A stretch of DNA of 64,000 nucleotides from Pseudomonas tolaasii NCPPB 2192 (GCF_002813445.1 NZ_PHHD01000001.1:5022001-5086000), one strand, 5' to 3'. Counted from the first letter of the stretch, positions 44,931-54,918 are shown. Numbers and translations: made by a program. Notes: a model not told the origin generated them from the sequence alone.

Positions 44931-47414
44931 ATGCCCAAACCCTTGAGCGAGTACAACCGCAAGCGCGATTTCAAGGTCACCGCCGAACCTGCGGGCAAGG
45001 CGCCCGCCGGCAGGCGCAAGGCGCAGGCTTTATCGTTCGTGATCCAGAAGCACGACGCGCGCAACCTGCACTATGACTTTCGCCTGGAACTCGATGGCGT
45101 TCTCAAAAGCTGGGCGGTACCCAAGGGCCCCAGCCTGGACCCGACGCAAAAGCGCCTGGCGGTGCACGTCGAGGACCACCCCCTGAGTTACGGGAGTTTC
45201 GAGGGCAATATCGCACCGGGACAATACGGCGCCGGCGACGTGATCGTATGGGACCGGGGCGTGTGGCAGCCCCATGACGATCCGCACCAGGCGTACGCCG
45301 CGGGTAAACTCAAATTTACCCTGATCGGCGAAAAGCTGGCCGGCGACTGGGCTCTGGTACGCACTCGCCTCAAGGGCAGCGGCGACAAGGAACAATGGCT
45401 GCTGATCAAGGAAAAAGACGATCAGGCCCGCCCCGCCACCGATTACGACATCGTCGAGGACCAGCCGAAAAGCGTGTTGAGCGACGCCACCGTCGGCAAG
45501 CCCAAGGCACGGGCCAAGTCGCGGGCCTCGCCGCGCAAAGCCGTTGCCGACCTGCCCGAGCACTTCAGCCCGCAACTGGCGACGCTGGTGGACCAGGCGC
45601 CCGACGGCGATTGGCACTACGAGATCAAATTCGACGGCTACCGCATGCTCGCGCGCATTCAGGGCGGTGAAGTTCGCCTGTTTACGCGCAACGGCCACGA
45701 CTGGACCGAGCGCCTGCCGCGCCAGGTCAAGGCGCTGCAGGCGCTCAAGCTCAAGGACAGCTGGCTGGATGGCGAAGTGGTCAGCCTGAACGGGGACGGC
45801 TTGCCGGATTTTCACGCGCTGCAAAATGCATTCGATATCGGCCGCAGCCTGGACATCGTGTACTACCTGTTTGACGCGCCCTTCCTCGACGGGCAAGACC
45901 AGAGCAAAGCCCCGGTGGAAGAACGCCGCGCGGCGCTCAAATCGGCACTTTCCGGCAGCCGCAGTAAACTGCTGCGGTTTTCCGAAGCGTTTGTGGCCAA
46001 CCAGCGCGATATCTTTGAAAGCGCCTGCGACCTGGCGCTTGAAGGCGTGATCGGCAAGCGCGCGGGCAGCCCGTATGCGTCCACGCGCAATGCCGACTGG
46101 ATCAAGCTCAAGTGCCGCTTGCGCCAGGAATTCGTCATCGTCGGCTACACATTTCCCAAAGGCTCGCGCAGTGGTTTCGGCGCCCTGCTGCTGGCAGTCA
46201 ATGACGATTCCGGGCTGGTGTATGCCGGGCGCGTGGGCACCGGGTTTGATCAGGCCTCGCTTGACACCATTTACGCGCAATTGAAGCCGCTTGAACGCAA
46301 GACCTCGCCCCTGGAAAAGCCGCTGACCAGCGCCCAGGCGCGCGGCGTGCACTGGGTGGAGCCGCACCTGGTCGGCGAAGCGCACTTTGCCGAATGGACC
46401 CGTGAAGGCGTGGTGCGCCAAGCCTCGTTCATTGCCTTGCGCACTGACAAGGCCGTCGCGCAGATCATTCATGAACAACCGCGTACGGCCAAATCGCTCA
46501 AGCCTGCGAAGGCGCGCAATACCGGCAATGAGGTGACGGTCACGCACCCCGAGCGTGTGATCGACCCGCAAAGCGGCACGCAAAAGCAGCGACTGGCGTC
46601 GTTTTACGCCGAGATCAGTGAGTGGATCCTGCCCTTTCTGCGCCACCGCCCGGTGTCGCTGCTGCGCGCGCCGGAAGGCATCGAGGGCGAGCAATTCTTT
46701 CAGAAGCACTCCGAGCGTCTGGCCATTCCCCATATCAAACAGCTGGACCAGACGCTGGACCCCGCTCACGCACGCCTGATGGAGATCGACACCGTAGCCG
46801 CGCTGCTCGGTGCCGTGCAGATGGGCACGGTGGAACTGCACACCTGGGGCGCCACCGCGGACAAGATAGAAACGCCCGACCTGTTCGTGCTGGACCTCGA
46901 CCCGGACCCGGCGCTGCCATGGAAAACCATGCTGGAAGCTGCGCAACTGACCCTCTCGGTCCTGGATGAATTGGGCCTGGACGCCTTTGTCAAAACCAGC
47001 GGCGGCAAGGGCTTGCACATCATCGTGCCGCTGGCGCGGCGCGATGGCTGGGACACGGTCAAAGCCTTCGCCAAAGCCATCGCGCAGTTTATGACCGAGC
47101 AATTACCCGAGCGCTTTACTGCCACCTCCGGCCCCAAAAACCGCGTCGGCAAGATCTTCGTCGACTACCTGCGCAACGCGCGCGGCGCGAGTACGGTGGC
47201 GGCGTATTCGGTGCGGGCACGCCCCGGCCTGCCGGTGTCGGTGCCGGTCAGCCGGGAAGAGTTGAAGGATGTGCGCTCAGCCCAACAGTGGACAATCGCC
47301 AATCTGCTGCAGCGCTTGCTGGGTTTGAAGGCTGACCCGTGGGCCGGCTATGCCAACCGGCAGAAGATCAGCAAGAAGATGTGGGACAGGCTGGGCGCGC
47401 AACCACCGCAGTGA
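44931..47414 (+). CDS. ligD: ATP-dependent DNA ligase D (phosphoesterase-ligase-polymerase)
   Basis: An 827-residue multidomain repair enzyme. The N-terminal 3'-phosphoesterase domain has HDARNLHYDFRLELDGVLKS and EDHPLSYGSFEGNIAPGQYG. The central ligase has the adenylation Lys K233 in EIKFDGYRMLAR. The C-terminal AEP-type polymerase/primase has the metal-binding DLDPDP and KTSGGKGLHIIVPL. This PE-Lig-Pol order is the Pseudomonas arrangement. It fills, processes and seals ends held by Ku in non-homologous end joining. Co-transcribed with ku. Confidence 0.96.
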   Translation: MPKPLSEYNRKRDFKVTAEPAGKAPAGRRKAQALSFVIQKHDARNLHYDFRLELDGVLKSWAVPKGPSLDPTQKRLAVHVEDHPLSYGSFEGNIAPGQYGAGDVIVWDRGVWQPHDDPHQAYAAGKLKFTLIGEKLAGDWALVRTRLKGSGDKEQWLLIKEKDDQARPATDYDIVEDQPKSVLSDATVGKPKARAKSRASPRKAVADLPEHFSPQLATLVDQAPDGDWHYEIKFDGYRMLARIQGGEVRLFTRNGHDWTERLPRQVKALQALKLKDSWLDGEVVSLNGDGLPDFHALQNAFDIGRSLDIVYYLFDAPFLDGQDQSKAPVEERRAALKSALSGSRSKLLRFSEAFVANQRDIFESACDLALEGVIGKRAGSPYASTRNADWIKLKCRLRQEFVIVGYTFPKGSRSGFGALLLAVNDDSGLVYAGRVGTGFDQASLDTIYAQLKPLERKTSPLEKPLTSAQARGVHWVEPHLVGEAHFAEWTREGVVRQASFIALRTDKAVAQIIHEQPRTAKSLKPAKARNTGNEVTVTHPERVIDPQSGTQKQRLASFYAEISEWILPFLRHRPVSLLRAPEGIEGEQFFQKHSERLAIPHIKQLDQTLDPAHARLMEIDTVAALLGAVQMGTVELHTWGATADKIETPDLFVLDLDPDPALPWKTMLEAAQLTLSVLDELGLDAFVKTSGGKGLHIIVPLARRDGWDTVKAFAKAIAQFMTEQLPERFTATSGPKNRVGKIFVDYLRNARGASTVAAYSVRARPGLPVSVPVSREELKDVRSAQQWTIANLLQRLLGLKADPWAGYANRQKISKKMWDRLGAQPPQ

Positions 47415-47434
47415 TTCGCGCCCGGGGGTGGGCG

Positions 47435-48346
47435 TCAGATCAGGATGAAAATCAGCGCCAGACCCGCAAAAATCGCCCACTTTTCCAGGTAGTAGCGCGC
47501 ACGATTGCGTTTTTTCAGTTCTTTGCCGCGCAGACGAATCTTGTACAGGCGGGTAAACGCGCGGTTCAGGCCACCGGTTTTGTCGCCGTCATCATTGGGC
47601 GAACCCGCTGCCGCCATTACGTTACGGCTGAACCAGCGGTTGAACGCCGCCGCCCACCGATACTTCATCGGCCGCTCGATATCGCAAAACAGGATGATGC
47701 GGTTCTGCTGCGTGGTGTTTTCCGCGTAGTGGATGTAGGTCTCGTCAAACATCACCGGCTCGCCGTCGCGCCAGTAATAGCTCTCGCCATCCACATTGAT
47801 GTAGCAGCCGGGATCGTTAGGCGTGTCCAGCCCCAGGTGATAGCGGTAGGAGCCGGCATAGGGGTCGCGGTGGCGCACCAGCTTGGAGCCTGGCGGCAAC
47901 TCGGCGAACATCGCCGCCTTGATCGAGCCAATGCTTTGCACCAGTTCGGTGGTGCGCGGGCACAGCTTCATCGCTGAAGGATGGCTGTCGCCGTACCACT
48001 TGAGGTAGAAACGCTTCCAGCCTGACTTGAAGAATGAGTTGAAACCCACGTCGTTGTACTGGTCCGAACGCTTGATCTCACCGGCACGCAGCAGGTTCTG
48101 GCCTTCCTGGCGGATTTCTTCCCAGTGCGCTTGCAATGGGCTCAGGTCCGGAAAATCACTGGGCGACAAGTACGGGCGGCTGGGCTGCTTCGAGAACAGA
48201 TAAAGAAAGCAGTTGATCGGCGCCAGGAACGTCGAGTGATCGCTGAGCTGGCGACCCAGCTTGTGCCGCACCCGACCACGCAGGTGTACATACGCGATGG
48301 AGGCAACGTAGAGAGCAACAATGATGAGTTTCAAGGGATTCGTCAC
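47435..48346 (-). CDS. lpxO: Lipid A 2-hydroxylase LpxO (aspartyl/asparaginyl beta-hydroxylase family)
   Basis: A 303-residue Fe(II)/2-oxoglutarate dioxygenase with membrane segments at both ends (residues about 5-22 and 285-302). The metal ligands are seen in LVRHRDPYAGSYRYHLGL and in DETYIHYAENTTQQNRIILF. An LpxO-type FNSFFKSGWKRFYLKWYGDS precedes them. It hydroxylates C2 of a secondary acyl chain of lipid A at the inner membrane. It converges on ligD with a 20-bp gap. Confidence 0.92.
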   Translation of the reverse strand: MTNPLKLIIVALYVASIAYVHLRGRVRHKLGRQLSDHSTFLAPINCFLYLFSKQPSRPYLSPSDFPDLSPLQAHWEEIRQEGQNLLRAGEIKRSDQYNDVGFNSFFKSGWKRFYLKWYGDSHPSAMKLCPRTTELVQSIGSIKAAMFAELPPGSKLVRHRDPYAGSYRYHLGLDTPNDPGCYINVDGESYYWRDGEPVMFDETYIHYAENTTQQNRIILFCDIERPMKYRWAAAFNRWFSRNVMAAAGSPNDDGDKTGGLNRAFTRLYKIRLRGKELKKRNRARYYLEKWAIFAGLALIFILI

Positions 48347-48622
48347 AAGTCAGTAGAGAACAGGCTGCTCCTGCGTGCCCACAACGGCCGAGGATTGAAT
48401 AAGCAGCACCTGAAATCACAATTCACATACACGCGGCACAAGCGGCTGAGTGAACAACCGGTTCATGGCCATTGGCAGTTATTTAGCCACAGTTTGTAAC
48501 CAAAGGTTAACTAAGAATTGTGAAAAGCTGTCCATTCCCTGTGCCAGGTCAATGCTTGCGCTTGCCTTGCGACGCGGCCATGTTGCAGTGTTGACCCCCG
48601 CCTACAACAAAAAGGAATTTGT

Positions 48623-49009
48623 ATGTCACTCGTTTCCGACGTTGATTACCAAGCCCTGCAAGGAACCTGGGAGCAGACTTCGCTTGAAGACAACGGTGTA
48701 CTGAACCCTGTCGACGCCCACAGCGCACCCGGCGCCCTGACCACCATTCGTGGCGACCGCTTCGAGGTGTTGACCGCTCAGGGTGAAACCCTACTGGCCG
48801 GGCGTTTTTCGCTCGATAGCAGCACCACGCCCAAGAGCATCACCTGGATCGACTCGATCGGCGATGACGCCGGCAAACGGTTGCCTGCCAGCTACCGCCT
48901 TGAAGGCGATGTATTTGTTTTCATTGCGGCGGATGAAGGCATGCCCCGGCCAAGCGCCTTCAGCACAGGCCCCGGGCAAACCATGCGCACGTTTATACGC
49001 AGGGCTTGA
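48623..49009 (+). CDS. TIGR03067-like domain protein, function unknown
   Basis: A 128-residue protein with AAGGAA upstream. It begins YQALQGTWEQTSLEDNGVLN and runs through ITWIDSIGDDAGKRLPASYR to MRTFIRRA, the pattern of the TIGR03067 lipocalin-like family (LQGTW...VSLE...), which is best known from Planctomycetes. No signal peptide, so cytoplasmic. Monocistronic; a strong terminator follows at 49102. Confidence 0.75.
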   Translation: MSLVSDVDYQALQGTWEQTSLEDNGVLNPVDAHSAPGALTTIRGDRFEVLTAQGETLLAGRFSLDSSTTPKSITWIDSIGDDAGKRLPASYRLEGDVFVFIAADEGMPRPSAFSTGPGQTMRTFIRRA

Positions 49010-49364
49010 CCAGCGCAACCTGCGAATTTGCGACAGCGTTTTCACATGGCCTTCACTTTCGGGCCTGTAGGGTCTGGCTTACCTACTCCAGTGAATCACT
49101 TGGCCCGCTCCTCCTCGCGGGCCTTTTTTTTGCGCGGGCAAAACCCGGTTCAGACGCGATGTTTGACGGCCGTCAGGGTGAAACACAACGGCAGCTGCGC
49201 CGGTTGATGCTCGTACCTGTCGTAAAGTTCTTCACGGTTGGAATGCGGGTATTCCTGCAAATGCTCGATCTGCACGCCCGCACCCGGAAACTAAACACAA
49301 AACCCACAGGTCACTAGGCCATTGGGTGTTCAGCTCCTGAACGCCGCCCCCCGAAGACCTCGCC
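49010..49364. other. Intergenic region (355 bp) after the TIGR03067-like gene
   Basis: It contains the intrinsic terminator at 49102-49131 and then about 230 bp leading to the MFS gene. A frame at 49006-49317 shows no family features and I do not annotate it. Confidence 0.55.
49102..49131 (+). terminator. Intrinsic terminator
   Basis: GGCCCGC (49102-49108) pairs with GCGGGCC (49117-49123) and is followed at once by eight T residues. It ends the transcript of the TIGR03067-like gene about 93 bp after its stop. Confidence 0.85.
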
Positions 49365-50603
49365 GTGGCCTCTGACTCCGACCTGCGCAATACCTTGTCT
49401 CTGGACAGCCTGAATTTCTTTCTGGCGGATGTACGCGACGGCCTTGGGCCATACCTCGCGATCTACCTGCTGGCGGTGCATAAATGGGACCCGGCCAGCA
49501 TCGGCGTGGTCATGACCCTGGCCGGCATTGCCGCGCTGATTACACAGGGCCCTGCCGGTGCGCTGATCGATCGCACGCACAGCAAACGCGCGGTGGTTGC
49601 CATCGCCGCGATCCTGGTCACCGCCAGCTGCCTGTTATTGCCCTTCGTCAGCTCGTTTACCTGGGTGGCACTGACCCAGGCGGCCAGCGCGGTGGCGGCC
49701 TCGGTGTTCGCCCCGGCGATTTCCGCGATCTCCCTGGGCATCACCGGTCCGCGCGCCTTCACACGCCGAACCGGGCGCAACGAAACCTTCAATCACGCCG
49801 GCAATGCTGTCGCAGCCTTGCTGGCCGGCGGTTTGGCCTACCTGTTTGGTCCGGTGGTGGTGTTTTACTTGATGGCCTTTATGGCAGTGGCCAGTGTCGT
49901 GGCAATCAGTTGTGTATCGGCAGCCGCCATCGACCACGAAGTGGCCCGCGGCTTTGACCCGGCCCACCGCACCGATCATGAACAGCCGTCGGGCATCAAG
50001 GTATTGCTGGCCAACCGCCCTCTTCTGCTGTTTGCCATTTGCTGCGCGTTGTTTCACCTGGCCAATGCCGCGATGTTGCCGCTGGTCAGCCAGAAACTGG
50101 CGCAGATCAACCTGCACATGGCCACGCCCTTGACCTCGGCGTGCATTGTCGCCGCGCAACTGGTGATGGTGCCGATGGCCTGGCTGGTGGGGTTGAAAGC
50201 CGATGTGTGGGGGCGCAAGCCACTGCTATTGGCCGGTTTTCTGATTTTGCCGCTGCGCGGCGTGTTGTACACCTTGTCCAGCGACCCGTATTGGCTGGTG
50301 GCGGTGCAAATGCTCGACGGCATCGGCGCCGGTATTTTCGGTGCATTGTTTCCGGTGATCGTCAAGGACCTGACCCAGGGCACCGGGCGCTTCAATGTCA
50401 GCCTCGGCGCGCTGTCCACCGTATTCGGCCTGGGCGCGGCACTGAGCAGCAGCCTGGCGGGGTTCGTGGTGCAACAGGCCGGCTACAACGCAGCTTTCCT
50501 GACCCTGGCCGGTGTGGCGGCGGTGGCGCTGGCGCTGCTCTGGCTGGCGATGCCCGAGACGCTGGAGAAACCATCTTTCGGCTGCCATACAACTGTCGCC
50601 TGA
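49365..50603 (+). CDS. MFS transporter
   Basis: A 412-residue permease with about twelve membrane segments, read from a GTG start. Family features are the first-helix FFLADVRDGLGPYLAIYLLA, the loop 2-3 motif GPAGALIDRTHSKRAVVAIA and AFTRRTGRNETFNHAGNAVA. In the second half, VGLKADVWGRKPLLLAGFLI is the matching loop 8-9 motif. Drug/proton or metabolite efflux is likely, but the substrate is not deducible. Confidence 0.88.
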   Translation: MASDSDLRNTLSLDSLNFFLADVRDGLGPYLAIYLLAVHKWDPASIGVVMTLAGIAALITQGPAGALIDRTHSKRAVVAIAAILVTASCLLLPFVSSFTWVALTQAASAVAASVFAPAISAISLGITGPRAFTRRTGRNETFNHAGNAVAALLAGGLAYLFGPVVVFYLMAFMAVASVVAISCVSAAAIDHEVARGFDPAHRTDHEQPSGIKVLLANRPLLLFAICCALFHLANAAMLPLVSQKLAQINLHMATPLTSACIVAAQLVMVPMAWLVGLKADVWGRKPLLLAGFLILPLRGVLYTLSSDPYWLVAVQMLDGIGAGIFGALFPVIVKDLTQGTGRFNVSLGALSTVFGLGAALSSSLAGFVVQQAGYNAAFLTLAGVAAVALALLWLAMPETLEKPSFGCHTTVA

Positions 50604-50744
50604 CATATGCGACAATGCGCGCCAAATTCCAACACACATCCCAAATTTCTGCTCAGCGACCGGGTTTCGCGCCTTGATGTCGCTGTTGACGCATGCCTGA
50701 AGGCTCCTGCCGCCACGCTCGCAACCCATTGATAGGTAAAGTAA

Positions 50745-52331
50745 TTGATCTCCACAGCTAACATCACCATGCAGTTCGGCGCCAAGCCGCTCTTCGAGAA
50801 CGTCTCGGTCAAATTCGGCGCCGGCAACCGTTATGGTTTGATCGGTGCCAACGGTTGCGGCAAGTCGACCTTCATGAAAATCCTCGGCGGCGACCTTGAC
50901 CCGTCCGGCGGCCAGGTCATGCTGGAGCCGAACGTACGCCTGGGTAAACTGCGCCAGGACCAGTTCGCCTACGAAGAATTCACCGTGCTCGACACCGTGA
51001 TCATGGGTCACGAGGAGCTGTGGAAGGTCAAGGCCGAGCGCGACCGCATCTACTCGCTGCCGGAAATGAGCGAAGAAGACGGCATGGCCGTGGCCGAGCT
51101 GGAAACCGAGTTCGCCGAAATGGACGGCTACACCGCCGAATCCCGTGCCGGCGAACTGCTGCTGGGCCTGGGCATTCCCCTGGAACAACACTTCGGCCCG
51201 ATGAGCGAAGTCTCCCCAGGCTGGAAACTGCGCGTATTGCTGGCCCAGGCACTGTTCTCCGACCCGGAAGTGCTGTTGCTCGACGAACCGACCAACCACC
51301 TGGACATCAACACCATCCGCTGGCTGGAAAACATCCTGACCCAGCGCTCGAGCCTGATGATCATCATCTCTCACGACCGTCACTTCCTGAACAGCGTGTG
51401 CACCCACATGGCTGACCTGGACTACGGCGAGCTGCGCCTGTTCCCGGGCAACTACGACGAGTACATGACTGTGGCGACCCAGTCCCGGGAGCAACTGCTG
51501 TCGGACAACGCCAAGAAGAAGGCGCAGATCTCCGAGCTGCAATCCTTCGTCAGCCGCTTCTCGGCCAACGCCTCGAAAGCCAAGCAGGCCACCTCCCGCG
51601 CCAAGGCCATCGACAAGATCCAGCTGGCCGAGGTCAAGCCTTCGAGCCGTGTGAGCCCGTTCATCCGTTTCGAGCAGAACAAAAAGCTGCACCGCCAGGC
51701 CGTCATGGTCGAAAAAATGGCCAAGGGTTTCGACGGCAAGCCGCTGTTCAAGGACTTCAGCTTCCAGGTGGAAGCCGGCGAGCGCGTGGCGATCATCGGC
51801 CCGAACGGTATCGGCAAGACCACCCTACTGCGCACCCTGGTCAATGAACTGACCCCGGATGCCGGCAGCGTCAAGTGGACCGACGCGGCGGAACTGGGCT
51901 ACTACGCCCAGGACCACGCCCATGACTTCGAAGACGACGTGACCCTGTTCGACTGGATGGGCCAGTGGACCCAGGGCGAGCAAATGATCCGCGGCACCCT
52001 GGGCCGCATGCTGTTCTCCAACGACGAGATCCAGAAGTCGGTCAAGGTGATTTCCGGTGGTGAGCAAGGCCGCATGCTGTTCGGCAAGCTGATCCTGCAA
52101 AAGCCGAACGTGCTGATCATGGACGAACCGACCAACCACCTGGACATGGAATCCATCGAAGCGCTGAACCTGGCGCTGGAAAATTACCCGGGCACGCTGA
52201 TCTTTGTCAGCCACGACCGTGAGTTCGTATCGTCCCTGGCCACCCGCATCATCGAGCTGAGCGCCACCGGCGTGATCGACTTCAGCGGCACCTACGACGA
52301 CTACCTGCGCAGCCAGGGCGTAGTGTTCTAA
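50745..52331 (+). CDS. ybiT: ABC-F family ATPase YbiT
   Basis: A 528-residue soluble protein with two ABC ATPase domains and no membrane part, read from a TTG start by comparison with E. coli YbiT. The first Walker A is GANGCGKST with Walker B VLLLDEPTNHLD; the second is GPNGIGKTT with VLIMDEPTNHLD. Signature sequences are VSPGWKLRVLLAQAL and VISGGEQGRMLFGKLI. The linker between domains is Lys/Ala/Ser-rich, as in ribosome-associated ABC-F translation factors. It likely acts on stalled or starved ribosomes. Confidence 0.93.
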   Translation: MISTANITMQFGAKPLFENVSVKFGAGNRYGLIGANGCGKSTFMKILGGDLDPSGGQVMLEPNVRLGKLRQDQFAYEEFTVLDTVIMGHEELWKVKAERDRIYSLPEMSEEDGMAVAELETEFAEMDGYTAESRAGELLLGLGIPLEQHFGPMSEVSPGWKLRVLLAQALFSDPEVLLLDEPTNHLDINTIRWLENILTQRSSLMIIISHDRHFLNSVCTHMADLDYGELRLFPGNYDEYMTVATQSREQLLSDNAKKKAQISELQSFVSRFSANASKAKQATSRAKAIDKIQLAEVKPSSRVSPFIRFEQNKKLHRQAVMVEKMAKGFDGKPLFKDFSFQVEAGERVAIIGPNGIGKTTLLRTLVNELTPDAGSVKWTDAAELGYYAQDHAHDFEDDVTLFDWMGQWTQGEQMIRGTLGRMLFSNDEIQKSVKVISGGEQGRMLFGKLILQKPNVLIMDEPTNHLDMESIEALNLALENYPGTLIFVSHDREFVSSLATRIIELSATGVIDFSGTYDDYLRSQGVVF

Positions 52332-52358
52332 ACACGCCCTGCATGGCTGGCCGGCTCG

Positions 52359-52496
52359 TTGTGGCGAGCAGGCTTGTCCTGCGTTGGGCTGCGAAGCGGC
52401 CCCAATAAAAATACCGCGTTCTGCCTGGCAAAACGCGGTGTTTGATTTCAGGGCCGCTGCGCGCCCCAATGCAGGACAAGCCTGCTCGTCACAACA
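52359..52496. repeat. REP pair with internal hairpin
   Basis: TTGTGGCGAGCAGGCTTGTC at 52359 and the inverse GACAAGCCTGCTCGTCACAA at 52477-52496 bound the region. In the middle, ACCGCGTT and AACGCGGT form a further hairpin around 52421-52439. It separates ybiT from the following MFS gene. Confidence 0.8.
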
Positions 52497-52581
52497 GGCC
52501 TGCTCTCCATAGTTAGCCTGCTTTCCTTTCCCCCAATCCCTTGCCATCATGCCGTCACCGCCCGCCCGCGAACGAGTGACC

Positions 52582-53757
52582 ATGCCTGCCGCCGCCCCCA
52601 GTTCCCTGTCGATCACCCTGCAGATCGTCTCTATCGTCTTCTACACCTTCATCGCCTTTATCTGCATCGGCCTGCCGATTGCGGTGATTCCAGGCTATGT
52701 CCACGAGCAACTGGGCTTCAGCGCCGTGGTGGCCGGGGTGACCATCGGCTCGCAATACCTGGCCACCCTGCTTAGCCGCCCGATGGCAGGGCGCATGTCG
52801 GACAATGTGGGCACCAAGCGCGCGATTGTGCTGGGGTTGGCGGGAATTCTGGTCAGCGGTGTGCTGACGTTCCTTGCAACGCTGGTCGACAACCTGCCGG
52901 CGCTCAGCCTGGGCATTCTTATCGTCGGCCGCTTGTTGCTCGGTGTGGCCCAGGGCCTGATCGGCGTGGGCACCATCAGTTGGTGCATGGGGGCGGTGGG
53001 TGCCGAGCACACCGCGCGCTCAATCTCATGGAACGGCATCGCGTCCTACGGCGCCATTGCGATCGGCGCGCCGCTGGGTGTAGTGATGGTCGCGGATTAT
53101 GGCTATACCAGCCTGGGCATTGCGCTGTCGGTGCTGGCAGCGTTGGGGCTGTTGCTGATTCGTAAAAAACCGTCGGTGCCGGTGGTACGGGGCGAGCGGC
53201 TACCCTTCTGGGCCGTGTTCGGCCGTATCGCACCGTTTGGCGCCAGCCTGTGCCTGGCATCGATCGGCTACGGCACGCTGACCACCTTCATCACGCTGTA
53301 CTACCTCAACCGTGGCTGGGCCGGCGCAGCGTACTGCCTCACGGTGTTTGGCCTGTGTTTTATTCTGTCGCGGCTGGTGTTTATCTCGGCAATCAGCCGC
53401 TTTGGCGGGTTCCGCGCGGCGATTGCCTGCATGAGCATCGAGACCCTGGGCCTCACGCTGCTGTGGCTGGCGCCGTCTACCGGCGTCGCGCTGATCGGCG
53501 CCGGGCTGACCGGTTTCGGTTTGTCGCTGGTGTATCCGGCACTGGGCGTGGAAGCCATCAAACAGGTGCCCAACAGCAGCCGTGGCGCCGGGTTGAGTGC
53601 GTACGCGGTGTTTTTTGACCTGGCCCTGGCTATCGCCGGGCCGTTGATGGGGGCCGTGGCGCTCAACCTCGGCTACGGCTGGATCTTCTTCTGTGCCGCG
53701 CTGCTGTCAGTGGCCGCGCTGAGCCTCACGCTGATGCTCAAACGCCGCGCTTATTGA
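52582..53757 (+). CDS. MFS transporter, YhhS-like
   Basis: A 391-residue permease strongly resembling E. coli YhhS along its length: LQIVSIV near the start, GLPIAVIPGYVHEQLGFSA, GSQYLATLLSRPMAGRMSDN, WNGIASYGAIAIGAPLGVVM and FGLSLVYPALGVEAIKQVP. The ATG at 52582 places the first helix as in YhhS; an upstream ATG at 52549 would add 11 residues. Substrate unclear. Its last 7 nt overlap the convergent hydrolase gene. Confidence 0.87.
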   Translation: MPAAAPSSLSITLQIVSIVFYTFIAFICIGLPIAVIPGYVHEQLGFSAVVAGVTIGSQYLATLLSRPMAGRMSDNVGTKRAIVLGLAGILVSGVLTFLATLVDNLPALSLGILIVGRLLLGVAQGLIGVGTISWCMGAVGAEHTARSISWNGIASYGAIAIGAPLGVVMVADYGYTSLGIALSVLAALGLLLIRKKPSVPVVRGERLPFWAVFGRIAPFGASLCLASIGYGTLTTFITLYYLNRGWAGAAYCLTVFGLCFILSRLVFISAISRFGGFRAAIACMSIETLGLTLLWLAPSTGVALIGAGLTGFGLSLVYPALGVEAIKQVPNSSRGAGLSAYAVFFDLALAIAGPLMGAVALNLGYGWIFFCAALLSVAALSLTLMLKRRAY

Positions 53758-54788
53758 TCAGCCGTCTGCAAACCGGCGCGGGTCGATTGACCCAGCGTGT
53801 GGACGAAAAAACGCCCTGCCTCTGAAATCAGATCACGGTGAATGCCTTCGCGGTCGACGCCGTCGGCATCCGTACAGATTGCCGGCATGGCCGCCAGTTG
53901 GTCGCTGTCACACGGCGCCATGAACACAAAGTGCCCCGCGCCGGCCAGCAGTTTGAAATCCGGTGGTTCCGGCAGTTTGCGCGCCAGCGCCGCCGCGTTT
54001 TTGTCCACGGGCACCAGTTTGTCGCCATCGCCGCTGTACAGCAGCACCGGCACATGGACGTCCGCCAGGGTCTGGCGACCAAACATCAAACTCAGCGGCG
54101 CCATGAGCATCAACGCGTGAATACGCGGGTCGGCCTGGGGTTGCAGGTCGTCACGGTCAACCACCAGTTCGCCCTTGGTGGTGCAGGCATCGCGATCTTC
54201 CGGGCGTTCCAGGCAATAACGGCGCAGGCGGTCGAAATCCGGCTTGGCGCCTGCCAGGATCAGCGCGGTTTCGCCACCGGCCGAGTAGCCGATCACGCCC
54301 ACCTGATCAACGTTGACGAACGGCGACAGCATCGGGTCGCCCAAGGTGGCGCTGATGGCTTCGGAAATTTGAATCGGGCGGCCATACAGGTTGCTCAATG
54401 TGCCCAGTCGGCTGTGATCCTTGTAGTTGTCACCAGGGTGAAGCACCGCAACCACCACAAAGCCCTTGCGCGCCAGCGATGTCGCCAGGTCGTGCAGCGC
54501 CAGTGGCGTACCGGTGTTGCCGTGAGACAGCATCAGCATCGGGAAACGCCCGATGGCGACTTTGGCATCCTGAGCGGCGGCAACGTGGTAAGGCCCCAGT
54601 TGCGTGGTTTGCTCGACATCCGTGGACGGATAAAACGCGATGGCGCTCATCGGCTGCAGATCCAGCGGGTCGAGAAACTTCATGCGGTGAAAGCCCACAC
54701 TCCAGTGCGGGTGCGGCGCGGGGGCGGCTTGCACTGAAATCAGGCCACCGAGCAGGAAAAGAACCAAAACAGCACAAAGACGCATCAT
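53751..54788 (-). CDS. Exported alpha/beta hydrolase (dienelactone-hydrolase-like)
   Basis: A 345-residue protein with a signal peptide (residues 1-22, ending VQAAP); the ATG at 54788 is preferred over 54842. The nucleophile elbow is GYSAGGETALILAG; an oxyanion-region LSHGNTGTPLALHDLATSLA precedes it, and the likely catalytic His is in GAGHFVFMAP. It resembles predicted dienelactone-type hydrolases and PAF-acetylhydrolase-like proteins. A periplasmic esterase or lipase role is possible; no substrate can be named. Confidence 0.85.
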   Translation of the reverse strand: MMRLCAVLVLFLLGGLISVQAAPAPHPHWSVGFHRMKFLDPLDLQPMSAIAFYPSTDVEQTTQLGPYHVAAAQDAKVAIGRFPMLMLSHGNTGTPLALHDLATSLARKGFVVVAVLHPGDNYKDHSRLGTLSNLYGRPIQISEAISATLGDPMLSPFVNVDQVGVIGYSAGGETALILAGAKPDFDRLRRYCLERPEDRDACTTKGELVVDRDDLQPQADPRIHALMLMAPLSLMFGRQTLADVHVPVLLYSGDGDKLVPVDKNAAALARKLPEPPDFKLLAGAGHFVFMAPCDSDQLAAMPAICTDADGVDREGIHRDLISEAGRFFVHTLGQSTRAGLQTADQ

Positions 54789-54918
54789 GGGGATGTCCAC
54801 CTTTGCCGCACGACTACCAGCATGTCTATATGAAAAGTCCATGGTTCAAGGTGCTCGCACCGGGTGATAAACCCATGCCTGCATAACCTGGGCCAAAGTA
54901 AAGACAGCGGGCAAACGA

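Noticed and set aside
45030..47102. 690-codon minus-strand frame opposite ligD
   Set aside because: Antisense shadow; ligD on the plus strand has all catalytic motifs.
49006..49317. 103-codon frame between the terminator and the MFS gene
   Set aside because: It runs through the intrinsic terminator at 49102 and shows no family pattern or ribosome-binding site.
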